42,810 nt of DNA from Burkholderiaceae bacterium (GTDB lineage: Bacteria > Pseudomonadota > Gammaproteobacteria > Burkholderiales > Burkholderiaceae_A), in assembly GCA_018401615.1 (NCBI GenBank), contig JAGYKN010000013.1:1-42810 (forward strand), written 5' to 3'. The notes below the pieces were generated by a model that was not told the DNA's origin, made no database searches, and saw nothing but the letters and a program-made list of their open reading frames with translations. Of the stretch, positions 21,776 to 30,669 are shown piece by piece. Each line of letters opens with the position of its first letter. Position 1 is the first letter of the stretch. The translations under genes and the position numbers were made by a program.

Positions 21776-23821
21776 ATGTCGGCTGGTCTCGTTCTCGCGC
21801 TTGTCTGCGGCGCACTGGCCATTTTGTATGGCCTCCTCTCGAGTCGATGGATTCTGGCGCAGCCAGCGGGTAACGCCCGGATGCAGGAAATTGCCGCAGC
21901 CATCCAGGCCGGCGCATCCGCCTACCTGGCACGACAGTACCGAACGATCGCAGTCGTGGGCGGGATCATCTTTCTCTTGCTCCTGGCAATACCTGGCCTC
22001 GGACTGGCCACAGCAATTGGCTTTGCCATTGGCGCCATTCTCTCTGGGGCGGCAGGCTTTATTGGCATGAACATCAATGTGCGCGCCAATGTCCGGACTG
22101 CTGAGGCTGCAAAGGGTGGCATCAACCCGGCACTCGACATCGCATTTCGTGGCGGTGCCATCACGGGCATGTTCGTGGTGGGTCTGGGCCTCATTGGTGT
22201 GACCCTCTTTTATGCCGCCATGCGCAGCCAGGGGGCTGATATCCACCATGCCCTCCAACCCCTGATCGGATTTGCCTTTGGCGCATCGCTGATTTCAATC
22301 TTTGCAAGACTCGGCGGTGGCATCTTCACCAAGGGTGCCGACGTCGGAGCCGACCTCGTGGGAAAAGTCGAGGCCGGTATTCCCGAGGACGACCCACGCA
22401 ACCCCGCCGTCATCGCCGATAACGTGGGCGACAACGTGGGCGATTGCGCTGGCATGGCTGCAGACCTATTTGAGACCTATGCGGTGACCATCATCGCCAC
22501 CATGCTCCTGGGCGCACTGACCCTCAAGGCCATTGGCGATAATGCCGCCGTCTACCCGCTGGCCCTGGGTGGTGTCTCGATCATCGCCTCGATCATCGGG
22601 TGCTTTTTCGTGCGTTACTCCGGCACGGGAAAGATCATGACTGCCCTCTACAAGGGGCTCATCGTTGCAGCGGGACTCTCGATTGTGCTGTTCTGGTTTG
22701 TCACCGAATGGCTCCTGGGCGATGTGGCCTCGGCAGTGCCCGGCCTATCTGTTGCTCGGCTCTGGGGTGCAGCCGTGGTGGGCATTGTCCTCACCGGCGC
22801 CATGGTGGTGATCACCGAGTACTACACGGCCACCGAATATGCACCGGTGCGCCATGTGGCGGCGGCCTCTGAGACCGGACACGCCACCAACATCATCGCG
22901 GGCATTGCCGTGTCGATGCGCTCTACGGCATGGCCCGTCATGGCAGTGGTCCTGGCGATCCTCGCCTCGTTTGCCCTGGCCGGTCTCTATGGCATCGCGG
23001 TGGCTGCCACCGCCATGCTCTCGATGGCAGGCATCATCGTGGCCCTGGATGCCTATGGTCCCATTACTGATAATGCTGGCGGCATCGCCGAGATGGCAGA
23101 CCTGCCGCCCGAGATCAGGGCCGTCACCGACCCCTTGGATGCAGTTGGCAACACCACAAAGGCTGTCACAAAGGGTTATGCCATTGGCTCTGCTGGGCTG
23201 GCGGCACTGGTGCTGTTTGCCGACTACACCCATGCGCTCGAGTTGGCAGGCCACACCGTTCGCTTCGACCTCTCAGACCACATGGTGATCGTTGGGCTTT
23301 TCATTGGGGGCCTGATTCCATTTCTCTTTGGCGCCATGGCCATGGAGGCGGTTGGCCGTTGTGCTGCCTCCGTGGTCACCGAGGTGCGTCGTCAATTTCG
23401 AGAGATCCCCGGCATCATGGAAGGCACCGCCAAGCCCGAGTATCACAAGGCTGTGGACATGCTGACGGCCGCTGCGATCAAGGAGATGATCGTGCCCTCG
23501 CTGCTGCCCGTTGTCGTGCCAATTGCAGTCGGACTGATCTTGGGCCCAGTTGCCCTTGGCGGCATGCTCATGGGCACCATTGTCACGGGACTATTCGTGG
23601 CAATTTCGATGTGCACAGGCGGTGGTGCCTGGGACAACGCCAAGAAATATATTGAGGATGGCCACCACGGCGGCAAGGGCTCTGAGGCCCACAAGGCTGC
23701 CGTGACAGGTGACACGGTTGGCGATCCCTACAAAGACACTGCCGGCCCGGCCGTCAACCCGCTGATCAAGATCATCAATATTGTGGCGCTACTGATCGTG
23801 CCTGTGCTGCCTGTGGTGTAG
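21776..23821 (+). CDS. hppA: Membrane H+-translocating pyrophosphatase, K+-independent type
   Basis: This integral membrane pump couples PPi hydrolysis to proton export. It has 681 residues from the ATG at 21776 with an ideal AAGGAG ribosome site. About 16 hydrophobic helices are visible. The active-site block [20 protein letters not shown] with [19 protein letters not shown] lies near residues 186-225, and the second acidic cluster [10 protein letters not shown] near 435. The third, [18 protein letters not shown], is near the C-terminus. The segment [18 protein letters not shown] (about 458-475) has the lysine typical of K+-independent enzymes instead of the alanine of K+-dependent ones. Its 3' end overlaps that of the convergent hemY by 47 bases. 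It is probably used to energise the membrane when ATP is short. Confidence 0.96.
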   Translation: MSAGLVLALVCGALAILYGLLSSRWILAQPAGNARMQEIAAAIQAGASAYLARQYRTIAVVGGIIFLLLLAIPGLGLATAIGFAIGAILSGAAGFIGMNINVRANVRTAEAAKGGINPALDIAFRGGAITGMFVVGLGLIGVTLFYAAMRSQGADIHHALQPLIGFAFGASLISIFARLGGGIFTKGADVGADLVGKVEAGIPEDDPRNPAVIADNVGDNVGDCAGMAADLFETYAVTIIATMLLGALTLKAIGDNAAVYPLALGGVSIIASIIGCFFVRYSGTGKIMTALYKGLIVAAGLSIVLFWFVTEWLLGDVASAVPGLSVARLWGAAVVGIVLTGAMVVITEYYTATEYAPVRHVAAASETGHATNIIAGIAVSMRSTAWPVMAVVLAILASFALAGLYGIAVAATAMLSMAGIIVALDAYGPITDNAGGIAEMADLPPEIRAVTDPLDAVGNTTKAVTKGYAIGSAGLAALVLFADYTHALELAGHTVRFDLSDHMVIVGLFIGGLIPFLFGAMAMEAVGRCAASVVTEVRRQFREIPGIMEGTAKPEYHKAVDMLTAAAIKEMIVPSLLPVVVPIAVGLILGPVALGGMLMGTIVTGLFVAISMCTGGGAWDNAKKYIEDGHHGGKGSEAHKAAVTGDTVGDPYKDTAGPAVNPLIKIINIVALLIVPVLPVV

Positions 23822-25022
23822 ATCGAATCGATGCGGCCTCGCGCCAGTGGCGCCTTGCCGCATCGACATCCCCCTGATCATCGGCCCAGGCTGCCAGAGA
23901 CATCAGCCCCTCGGCGGTCTTCTTGATGGAGACGGCCTGTTCTAAATAGACACCAGCCTTGCCCATCTGCTTTGTCCGGTGATAGAGCCGACCAAGGGCC
24001 AGGTGCATCTCATGGCCTCCACCAGGATGCTGAGCCGACCAGGCCTCCATCTGGGCCAATTGGGCGGCGGGGTTATCGTCGCATTGCGCATAGAGCGTGA
24101 GCAACCTGTCATCCCACTTCTCACGAAGCGCAGCCTCGATGAGTCGGCGAGCCTCGCCAGGTCGAGCGGCGGCGAGATAGGCCTGGGCCACCGCCATGGC
24201 GACCCCTGGCTGATGGAGGTCTTCGCGCGAGAGCAGACCAACGGCGCCCTTTATGGCCTGAGGATCAGCACCGGCTGACCTTAGGAGTTGGCGGATTGCG
24301 ATTTCTCGGTTGTGGTCGCCAACGAGGTGCGAGATTGCATGGCGGTTCTCAAGCAATTTGGTGATGCGAATGAGATCAGTCCACTGCTCTCCCAACTGAT
24401 AGGCCCGCATGAGCAGGCGCATGGTGTGGATCTGTCGCCTCTCACCCTTGATGAGACCCTCAAGGCTCTCGAGTGCCTGTTGCGGATGGTGTTCATCAAG
24501 CGCGAATTGGGCCTCGGTCAGGGCGAGCAGATGGGGATGATCGGATGAGCCAAGGTCGTCTGAGGCCAGGCGCTTGAGCCAACGCTGGCGCAATAGAGAA
24601 TCTCGCAGCTCATGGGCTGCACGTGCTGCCATGACCGAGACCAGGCGTGAGACAGGCCGCTGAGCCTCTTGGAGGTCTGCGAAGTCCTTCTGAAAGTCAT
24701 CGGCAGCCTTCATCACCCGTGCATATCGGCCCTCATGAAAGTCAAGGGCGAGGTCGGCAAGTGCCTTGAGTCGGGCGAGCTCCGCTCGGCGGGCCTGGGC
24801 GCGTCGAATGCGGGTTGGGATGTCCATCACCCAGCCCAGCATTCGCGTGAAAATCAGATGCGCAATGAAGATTCCAGCCAGCGCAAAGAGCGCCGTGGCA
24901 AGGCTTAGGTCGAGCCGCCAGTCGGCCCACCAGATTGAGACAGCACCCCCGTGAGACTGCAGACCAAGCACCAGCGCCACCAAGACCGCCATGACGATGG
25001 CATAGCCGAGCAGCTTGGTCAT
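23775..25022 (-). CDS. hemY: HemY-type membrane TPR protein of the hem operon
   Basis: A 415-residue protein from the ATG at 25022, overlapping the hemX stop (ATGA). Two N-terminal transmembrane helices ([21 protein letters not shown] and [18 protein letters not shown]) flank a short periplasmic loop with [13 protein letters not shown]. The rest is helical repeat sequence: [59 protein letters not shown] and [24 protein letters not shown]. This is the proteobacterial HemY (TPR) family, named for operon position and unrelated to Bacillus protoporphyrinogen oxidase HemY. The role is thought to be scaffolding of late tetrapyrrole enzymes. The last 15 codons run into the end of hppA on the other strand. 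Confidence 0.9.
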   Translation of the reverse strand: MTKLLGYAIVMAVLVALVLGLQSHGGAVSIWWADWRLDLSLATALFALAGIFIAHLIFTRMLGWVMDIPTRIRRAQARRAELARLKALADLALDFHEGRYARVMKAADDFQKDFADLQEAQRPVSRLVSVMAARAAHELRDSLLRQRWLKRLASDDLGSSDHPHLLALTEAQFALDEHHPQQALESLEGLIKGERRQIHTMRLLMRAYQLGEQWTDLIRITKLLENRHAISHLVGDHNREIAIRQLLRSAGADPQAIKGAVGLLSREDLHQPGVAMAVAQAYLAAARPGEARRLIEAALREKWDDRLLTLYAQCDDNPAAQLAQMEAWSAQHPGGGHEMHLALGRLYHRTKQMGKAGVYLEQAVSIKKTAEGLMSLAAWADDQGDVDAARRHWREAASIRSTPQAAQARSVAPQY

Positions 25023-25672
25023 GGGGCGTTGCGCAGTTCTGCCTCAACGGCCTCCAACTGCTTGAGGAGTTCGGCAAGCGGTGCGGATTGCGGATCGAAG
25101 AATCGGACCATGAGGTCACGGGAGGCCGCGAGATCGGCCGCCGCCATGTCGTGGTCAAGCAGTTGGACGGAGAGCCGGGCCGACAGCAGCCGCAGACGCA
25201 CCTGCTCTCGCGTGACCGCGTAGAACTCTGCCCGATAAAAGGCATCCGGCGCCTGCGTGGTCTTGCGGATCTGAAAGAGTCCCTGCCAAAAACCTTCAGC
25301 CACAACGGGCTCGGCCACTGCCGCAATGGCTGGCGGAGCAGACAGCGCCACCAGGGCATCGGTGGCATCGAGTGCGGCCCCTATCGATCCAAGCCAGGCA
25401 GCCTGTTGGGCGGGGCGGCTGGGCATAAAGGGGGTGGCCAGGCTGGGTGCCTGCGCCTCATCGGCTGTGGGCTGAGTTATCAAGGCATCTCTGGGGGCCG
25501 GGGCCAATGCGGCTGGCTCTGTCTGGTGATCGAGCCCGAGCACTGCGCGCACATCGGCCTGCTGGCCCGCGAAGATGCCAGCCACCAGGCCTATTAGGGC
25601 ACCAACCAACATGCCAATAAAGAGGGGCGAGCCGCTGGCGGTCTCTGGGGGGGGATCTGCTGGCGTGTTCAT
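25019..25672 (-). CDS. hemX: HemX-like membrane protein
   Basis: Member of the HemX family encoded between hemD and hemY; often annotated as uroporphyrinogen-III methyltransferase but lacking that enzyme's domain. It has 217 residues from the ATG at 25672, whose A overlaps the hemD stop. A single transmembrane helix (LFIGMLVGALIGLVAGIFA) follows a short proline-rich cytoplasmic tail. The remainder is periplasmic and helical, with GFWQGLFQIRKTT, FYAVTREQVRLRLLSARLSVQLLD and ASRDLMVRFFDPQSAPLAELLKQLEAVEAEL. It is shorter than the roughly 350-residue homologues in enterics because the central coiled coil is reduced. Its start and stop overlap both neighbours, implying tight translational coupling. 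Confidence 0.85.
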   Translation of the reverse strand: MNTPADPPPETASGSPLFIGMLVGALIGLVAGIFAGQQADVRAVLGLDHQTEPAALAPAPRDALITQPTADEAQAPSLATPFMPSRPAQQAAWLGSIGAALDATDALVALSAPPAIAAVAEPVVAEGFWQGLFQIRKTTQAPDAFYRAEFYAVTREQVRLRLLSARLSVQLLDHDMAAADLAASRDLMVRFFDPQSAPLAELLKQLEAVEAELRNAP

Positions 25673-26436
25673 GACTGCAGTTTAATCGCAGCAAGGGCAG
25701 CCTCTTCGCACGGCCTTGCCAGCATGGTGATCGATGCCCCCGGCAGCTGATCGAGCAGCAGCGCTGCAATGGCTGGATGGTGGGTGAGCCACTGCACATC
25801 CAAGGCCCGAAGGCCCTGTGCCGAGAGCGAATCAATCGCGCTGCGGACCTGGCCAGAGCTCGACAACAAGACCCAGAGGGGAGCCTGCACAGCACGCAGG
25901 TCAACAAGGGGCCGGGGAATGCGGCGGTAGAGCGCCCAACGGGTGACCGTCCACCCGAGGCCCGTCAGGCCATCTGCGAGGGCTGCGCGGTTGCCAACTG
26001 ACTCGAGCAGGGCCACTGCTGCCGGGGGTTGCGTCCCGAGTTCAACCAAAAGGGCCTGAGCATCGCCCACACCCGGCGGGTAGAGGATGTCTCGCACCTC
26101 GCCCACCATCGAGACCAGCACCGACCGCAGTGCCTGCGCAGTTGCCTCGCCAACCGCCGCCCAGGAGATCGACTGCGCCCGCCTGCCAAGCGCCTCAAGC
26201 AGGCGCGGCTGACCCCTTAATGCCTGCGCACTCGCGGGGCTTGTGGCAACCACCCAGCCAGGCTTTGTGAGTCGCTCGAATGACGAGGCGAGGGCCTCCT
26301 CAAGGGGCTGCACGCGCAATTCGTGGGCAGGCGATCGCACCAGCGTTGGCCCTGCCACGCCCTCCAGGACCGGCCCGTTGGATGACAGTTCGTGCCCCTC
26401 CCAAGACGGCCGCAGCAAGACGAGGGTGCCGGCCAT
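25669..26436 (-). CDS. hemD: Uroporphyrinogen-III synthase
   Basis: Closes hydroxymethylbilane to uroporphyrinogen III with inversion of ring D. I chose the ATG at 26436 (MAGTLVLLRPSWEG), giving 255 residues and a 16-base gap after hemC; the frame is open further upstream within hemC but without homology. The family is very divergent. Recognisable points are the N-terminal VLLRP, VVATSPASAQAL, SWAAVGEATAQALR, the LYPPGVGDAQALL segment, the VALLESVGNRAALADGL block with its gene-typical R..L pattern, a VTRWALYRRIPRP stretch and the LLSSSGQVRSAIDSL region. The operon position between hemC and hemX makes the call firm. Confidence 0.88.
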   Translation of the reverse strand: MAGTLVLLRPSWEGHELSSNGPVLEGVAGPTLVRSPAHELRVQPLEEALASSFERLTKPGWVVATSPASAQALRGQPRLLEALGRRAQSISWAAVGEATAQALRSVLVSMVGEVRDILYPPGVGDAQALLVELGTQPPAAVALLESVGNRAALADGLTGLGWTVTRWALYRRIPRPLVDLRAVQAPLWVLLSSSGQVRSAIDSLSAQGLRALDVQWLTHHPAIAALLLDQLPGASITMLARPCEEAALAAIKLQS

Positions 26437-26452
26437 GCGGGGCCGCCTGGGG

Positions 26453-27364
26453 CTAGGCCTCGAGGGCCGCGAGGATCTCGCTGGCGCCCTGATCGCGCAG
26501 GTCCTGCGCCACACGGCGCCCCAATGCCTCGGGGTCGACGCCGCGGGCATTGGACTCACAGAGGCGCGAGCCATCCGGCATGCCCACGCGGGCACGAAGA
26601 AAGAGTGTCTTGCCGTCTGGGTCCATCACACAGTAGGCGGCAAGGGGCACCTGGCAGCTGCCCCCCAGGGCCCTTGAGACGGCCCGCTCGGCTCGAACCT
26701 CTAGAAACGTCTTCTGGTCGGCCAGCGTGGAGACCAGCTCGGCGGTGGCGCTGTCACCTGCGCGAATTTCAATTCCAAGCGCGCCCTGGCCTGCTGCCGG
26801 AAGCATGACCTCGGGCGGGATGACCTGGCGAATGCGATTGGCCAGCCCGAGGCGTTTGAGCCCGGCGGCTGCCAAGATGATGGCCTGCATGTCACCTCGA
26901 TCGAGTTTGGCCAGACGGGTATCGAGGTTGCCGCGAAGCGGAACAATCTGGAGTGATGGGTACCGGGCCCGGAGTTGAGCCTCACGGCGCAGGCTTGAGG
27001 TTCCCACGATGGCGCCGGCGGGAAGGTCATCGAGGCTTGCAACCTCTGAGGAGACCAGTGCATCGCGGGGATCCTCCCTGGCCATGACCGTGGCAAGCTC
27101 GAAGCCTTCGGGCAATTCCATGGGCACGTCTTTGAGCGAATGGACAGCAAGATGGGCCCGGCCCTCCTCGAGCGCCGTCTCGAGCTCTTTCACAAAGAGC
27201 CCCTTGCCCCCCACCTTCGATAAGGTGCGATCCAGAATCTGGTCGCCACGGGTTGTCATGCCGAGAATCGACACGGGCTGACCGCTGGCACTTGTCAGCA
27301 GTGCTGCAACATGCTCGGCCTGCCAGAGGGCTAGCCGGCTTTCACGCGATGCAATAATCCACAT
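26453..27364 (-). CDS. hemC: Porphobilinogen deaminase (hydroxymethylbilane synthase)
   Basis: Polymerises four porphobilinogens on a dipyrromethane cofactor. I use the ATG at 27364 ([20 protein letters not shown]), 303 residues; a TTG at 27385 has a better placed GAGGGGG ribosome site and would add seven residues. Motifs include [42 protein letters not shown] and the DALVSS block. The catalytic aspartate region has [10 protein letters not shown] and LRGNLDTRL. The cofactor-binding cysteine is in [12 protein letters not shown] near residue 236. It is the first gene of hemC-hemD-hemX-hemY. Its start is only 36 bases from the divergent argH. Confidence 0.96.
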   Translation of the reverse strand: MWIIASRESRLALWQAEHVAALLTSASGQPVSILGMTTRGDQILDRTLSKVGGKGLFVKELETALEEGRAHLAVHSLKDVPMELPEGFELATVMAREDPRDALVSSEVASLDDLPAGAIVGTSSLRREAQLRARYPSLQIVPLRGNLDTRLAKLDRGDMQAIILAAAGLKRLGLANRIRQVIPPEVMLPAAGQGALGIEIRAGDSATAELVSTLADQKTFLEVRAERAVSRALGGSCQVPLAAYCVMDPDGKTLFLRARVGMPDGSRLCESNARGVDPEALGRRVAQDLRDQGASEILAALEA

Positions 27365-27400
27365 GTACGGCAGTGTAATGGACAACGGACAGGCCCCCTC

Positions 27401-28864
27401 ATGAACGGATCACTTCACAACAAGCAAGCCGGCTGGTCAGGCCGATTCAACGAGCCCGTCTCGGAGCTGGTTCAGCGATACACAGCCTCAGTGACATTCG
27501 ACAAGCGACTGGCGGCCTTTGACATCTCGGCCTCGCTGGCCCATGCCGACATGCTCCACGGCGTGGGCCTGATCAGCAAGACCGACCTTCAAGACATCGA
27601 GTCCGGCCTGGCCACCATCTCCGAGGAGATTGCCCAGGACAAGTTCGAATGGTCCATTGCTCTTGAAGATGTTCACCTCAACATCGAAAAACGCCTGATC
27701 GATCTGGTTGGCGATGCCGGCAAACGCCTGCACACCGCCCGCTCTCGGAATGACCAGGTGGCCACAGACATCCGACTCTGGCTGCGCTCGAGCATCGACG
27801 AGATTCGGCTGGCCATCGACGACCTTCGCCGGGCCCTCATCGATCAGGCCCAGGCCCACGCGGGCACCGTCATGCCGGGCTTTACCCACCTGCAGGTGGC
27901 CCAGCCCATTAGCTTTGGACATCACATGCTCGCCTACGAGGCGATGTTTGCCCGCGACGATGAGCGACTTCGAGATGCCCGTGTGAGGGTCAATCGCCTG
28001 CCCCTTGGTGCGGCAGCGCTTGCAGGAACCTCTTATCCAATTGATCGGCAACGGGTGGCCAATAGCCTGGGCTTTGATGGCCTCTGTGAGAACAGCCTCG
28101 ATGCGGTGAGCGATCGCGACTTTGCAATTGAATTTACGGCGGCCGCTGCCCTCATCATGACGCACATCTCGCGGCTCTCCGAGGAGCTGATCCTCTGGAT
28201 GACAAGCCGCTATGGCTTTATCAAACTGCCCGATCGATTCTGCACCGGCTCTTCGATCATGCCGCAGAAGAAGAATCCAGATGTTCCCGAACTGGCAAGG
28301 GGAAAGACGGGTCGAGTCTTCGGACACCTCATGGCGCTGCTCACGCTCATGAAGGGTCAGCCCCTGGCTTACAACAAAGACAATCAGGAAGACAAGGAGC
28401 CCCTCTTTGACACGGTGGACACGGTGCTCGATACGCTTCGCGCCTTCTCAGAGATGATCGCCGGCATGGAGCCACAGCCCCAGGCCATGCGGCGGGCGGC
28501 CATGGAGGGTTTTGCCACGGCAACCGATCTGGCCGACTACCTGGTCAAGAGGGGCCTGCCCTTTCGAGATGCCCATGAGGCAGTGGCGCTTGCGGTTCGA
28601 GCCGCTGTTGATCAGGGCTGCGGGCTCGAGGAGCTCTCAATTGAGCAACTCCAGGCTTTTAGCACTCTAATTGACCAAGACGTCTATGAGGTGCTGCGGC
28701 TTGAGGGATCGCTTGAATCACGCGACCACCTCGGGGGCACCGCCCCAAGGCAGGTCTTGGCCCAGGTGGCACGGCGCCGGCTGGCCCTCTCCGGTGTGAG
28801 CCCGAGCAAAAAAAGCCAGCCCGGTTTAAGGGGCTGGCCGCAAGCCGAAGCGAAGCTGCCTTAG
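27401..28864 (+). CDS. argH: Argininosuccinate lyase
   Basis: Last step of arginine synthesis, splitting argininosuccinate to arginine and fumarate. It has 487 residues from the ATG at 27401, [19 protein letters not shown]. Conserved blocks are [50 protein letters not shown], the catalytic-serine signature [12 protein letters not shown] near residue 284, and [18 protein letters not shown]. The family usually ends near [12 protein letters not shown]; here the frame continues about 25 codons through a hairpin that reads as the lpdA terminator on the other strand, into a 9-base repeat. The extension ([15 protein letters not shown]) is probably a chance read-through tail and not a domain. Confidence 0.96.
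   Translation: MNGSLHNKQAGWSGRFNEPVSELVQRYTASVTFDKRLAAFDISASLAHADMLHGVGLISKTDLQDIESGLATISEEIAQDKFEWSIALEDVHLNIEKRLIDLVGDAGKRLHTARSRNDQVATDIRLWLRSSIDEIRLAIDDLRRALIDQAQAHAGTVMPGFTHLQVAQPISFGHHMLAYEAMFARDDERLRDARVRVNRLPLGAAALAGTSYPIDRQRVANSLGFDGLCENSLDAVSDRDFAIEFTAAAALIMTHISRLSEELILWMTSRYGFIKLPDRFCTGSSIMPQKKNPDVPELARGKTGRVFGHLMALLTLMKGQPLAYNKDNQEDKEPLFDTVDTVLDTLRAFSEMIAGMEPQPQAMRRAAMEGFATATDLADYLVKRGLPFRDAHEAVALAVRAAVDQGCGLEELSIEQLQAFSTLIDQDVYEVLRLEGSLESRDHLGGTAPRQVLAQVARRRLALSGVSPSKKSQPGLRGWPQAEAKLP
28808..28838 (-). terminator. Rho-independent terminator of lpdA
   Basis: On the minus strand, GCCAGCCC, an 8-base loop and GGGCTGGC form a perfect 8-bp GC-rich stem (28815-28838), followed by seven T residues (A run at 28808-28814 on the plus strand). 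It lies about 70 bases beyond the lpdA stop and inside the 3' tail of the convergent argH. There is no T-run in the argH direction. Confidence 0.85.
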
Positions 28865-28909
28865 TTGCCTTGGCTGCCTTGGCTGCCTTAGCTGCCTTAG
28901 CTGCCTTAG
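28864..28909. repeat. 9-base tandem repeat between argH and lpdA
   Basis: Five copies of a 9-base unit, GCTGCCTTA or GCTGCCTTG (first copy GTTGCCTTG), between the argH and lpdA stop codons. On the lpdA strand the unit reads TAAGGCAGC in frame, so the lpdA stop TAA is itself the first unit and is followed by two more in-frame TAA codons. It probably arose by slippage around the stop codon. Confidence 0.85.
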
Positions 28910-30654
28910 CGGCGCTTCGTCGGCGGGAGGTCGGTGCAGACTCCCTCGAAGACCTCGGCCACCATGCCGATCGTCTCGCCGAGGGTGGGGTGCGGGTGAA
29001 TGGTCTTGGCGATGTCGGTTGGATCGCAGCCCATCTCGACAGCCAAGGCCAGTTCACCAATCATGTCGCCAGCGTGGGTGCCCACCATGCCACCGCCCAC
29101 AACCTTATGAGTCTTCGTGTCCACTAAGAGTTTCGTTAAACCCTCATCTCGGCCATTGGCAATTGCTCGACCCGATGCGGCCCAGGGAAAGACAGCCTTT
29201 TCCACCGAGAGGCCAGCCGCCTTGGCCTCATCTTCGGTGACCCCTACCCAGGCCACCTCAGGGTCGGTGTAGGCCACCGAGGGAATCACACGCGCATCAA
29301 AGAACGACTTTAGGCCGGCAGCCACCTCGGCAGCCACATGGCCCTCATGGACTGCCTTGTGGGCGAGCATGGGCTGGCCCACGATGTCGCCGATTGCAAA
29401 AATATGCGGCTGCTGGGTTCGCATCTGGCTGTCGACCGCAATGAAGCCACGGTCATCGGTCTGAATGCCGGCGGCCTCAGCGCCGATGGCCTTGCCATTT
29501 GGCCGGCGACCAACAGCCTGCAGGACCAGGTCGTAGCGCTCGGGCGCGGTCGGTGCATCGGGGCCCTCGAAGGCCACATATATGCCATCGGCCTTGGCTG
29601 TTGCCCCAACGGTCTTGGTCTTCAACATAATGCGATCGAACCGGTGCGCATTGAACTTCTGCCAGACCTTCACCAGATCGCGATCGGCGCCAAGCATGAG
29701 GCCATCGAGCATCTCAACAACATCGACTCGGGCACCCAGGGTGGAATAGACCGTGGCCATCTCCAGTCCAATGATGCCGCCCCCGATGACCAGCATTCGC
29801 CCGGGCTGGCTTCGCAGCGCCAGGGCCCCTGTGGAGGTCACCACGCGCGGGTCATCAGGCAGAAAGGGCAGGCGAACCGCCTCAGAACCAGCCGCGATGA
29901 TGGCCTGCGCAAATCGAATGCGGGTGACCTTACCGTGCGCATCGGTCACATCCATCTCATGGGCGCCCACAAACCGACCGGCACCCTGCACCACCTGAAC
30001 CTTACGGGCCTTGGCCATACCCGCCAGGCCGCCGGTGAGCTTGCCCACCACCTGTTCTTTCCAACCGCGCAGCTTGTCGAGATCGACCTTCGGTTCACCG
30101 AAGGTCACCCCGTGATCTGCAAAAGACTTCGCCTCGTCCATCACGCCGGCCACGTGAAGCAGGGCCTTCGATGGGATGCAGCCAACATTCAGACAGACGC
30201 CGCCCAGGGTGCTGAAGCGCTCCACCAGCACGGTGGAGAGCCCAAGATCCGCTGCACGGAACGCCGCCGAGTAGCCGCCGGGGCCCGCGCCCAAGACCAA
30301 CATCTGGGTCTCGAGGTCGGCCTTGCTCGCAGAGGAGACCGTTGTGGTGGCGGACGACGAGACCGTGCTTTGTTCGGTCGAGGCGCCACCACCACCGGTC
30401 GCCCCAGCAGCAAGGCCGGCGGCCTCCACCGACCCCAAGAGGCTGCCCTCTCCTATCTTGTCACCCACCTTTACCAACCACTCCACCACCACACCACCAG
30501 CCGAGGCCGGTATCTCCATCGACGCCTTGTCAGACTCCACCGTGACCAGACTCTGATCAGCCACCACAACATCCCCAGGCTTGACCAACACCTCAATGAC
30601 CTCCACCTCCTTGAAGTCCCCAATGTCCGGTACCCGCAACTCCATCTTGGCCAT
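28906..30654 (-). CDS. lpdA: Dihydrolipoamide dehydrogenase (E3) with N-terminal lipoyl domain
   Basis: E3 reoxidises the dihydrolipoyl arm of the pyruvate dehydrogenase complex and reduces NAD+. It has 582 residues from the ATG at 30654, with an AAGGA ribosome site. Residues 4-78 form a lipoyl domain with the lipoylated Lys43 in [10 protein letters not shown]; a flexible Ala/Ser/Thr linker follows (about 80-112). The E3 part has FAD-binding [14 protein letters not shown] near 121, the redox pair Cys154 and Cys159 ([16 protein letters not shown]), the NAD site [12 protein letters not shown], and the C-terminal [12 protein letters not shown] with the catalytic histidine. Lipoyl-E3 fusions are known in Neisseria and Ralstonia. 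It follows aceE by only 15 bases; aceF, normally between them, is missing. A strong terminator lies downstream. Confidence 0.96.
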   Translation of the reverse strand: MAKMELRVPDIGDFKEVEVIEVLVKPGDVVVADQSLVTVESDKASMEIPASAGGVVVEWLVKVGDKIGEGSLLGSVEAAGLAAGATGGGGASTEQSTVSSSATTTVSSASKADLETQMLVLGAGPGGYSAAFRAADLGLSTVLVERFSTLGGVCLNVGCIPSKALLHVAGVMDEAKSFADHGVTFGEPKVDLDKLRGWKEQVVGKLTGGLAGMAKARKVQVVQGAGRFVGAHEMDVTDAHGKVTRIRFAQAIIAAGSEAVRLPFLPDDPRVVTSTGALALRSQPGRMLVIGGGIIGLEMATVYSTLGARVDVVEMLDGLMLGADRDLVKVWQKFNAHRFDRIMLKTKTVGATAKADGIYVAFEGPDAPTAPERYDLVLQAVGRRPNGKAIGAEAAGIQTDDRGFIAVDSQMRTQQPHIFAIGDIVGQPMLAHKAVHEGHVAAEVAAGLKSFFDARVIPSVAYTDPEVAWVGVTEDEAKAAGLSVEKAVFPWAASGRAIANGRDEGLTKLLVDTKTHKVVGGGMVGTHAGDMIGELALAVEMGCDPTDIAKTIHPHPTLGETIGMVAEVFEGVCTDLPPTKRR

Positions 30655-30669
30655 GATCTGTGTCCTTTC

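Noticed and set aside
21659-22258. Upstream extension of ppa to 377 codons
   Set aside because: The extra 200 residues are antisense to hppA, rich in His, Cys and Arg, and unlike any pyrophosphatase; homology begins at [10 protein letters not shown].
28659-29060. Histone-like AAK-repeat protein between argH and lpdA
   Set aside because: The AAKAAK tract comes from a 9-base repeat read in a shadow frame of lpdA and argH; there is no start site or homology for a gene.
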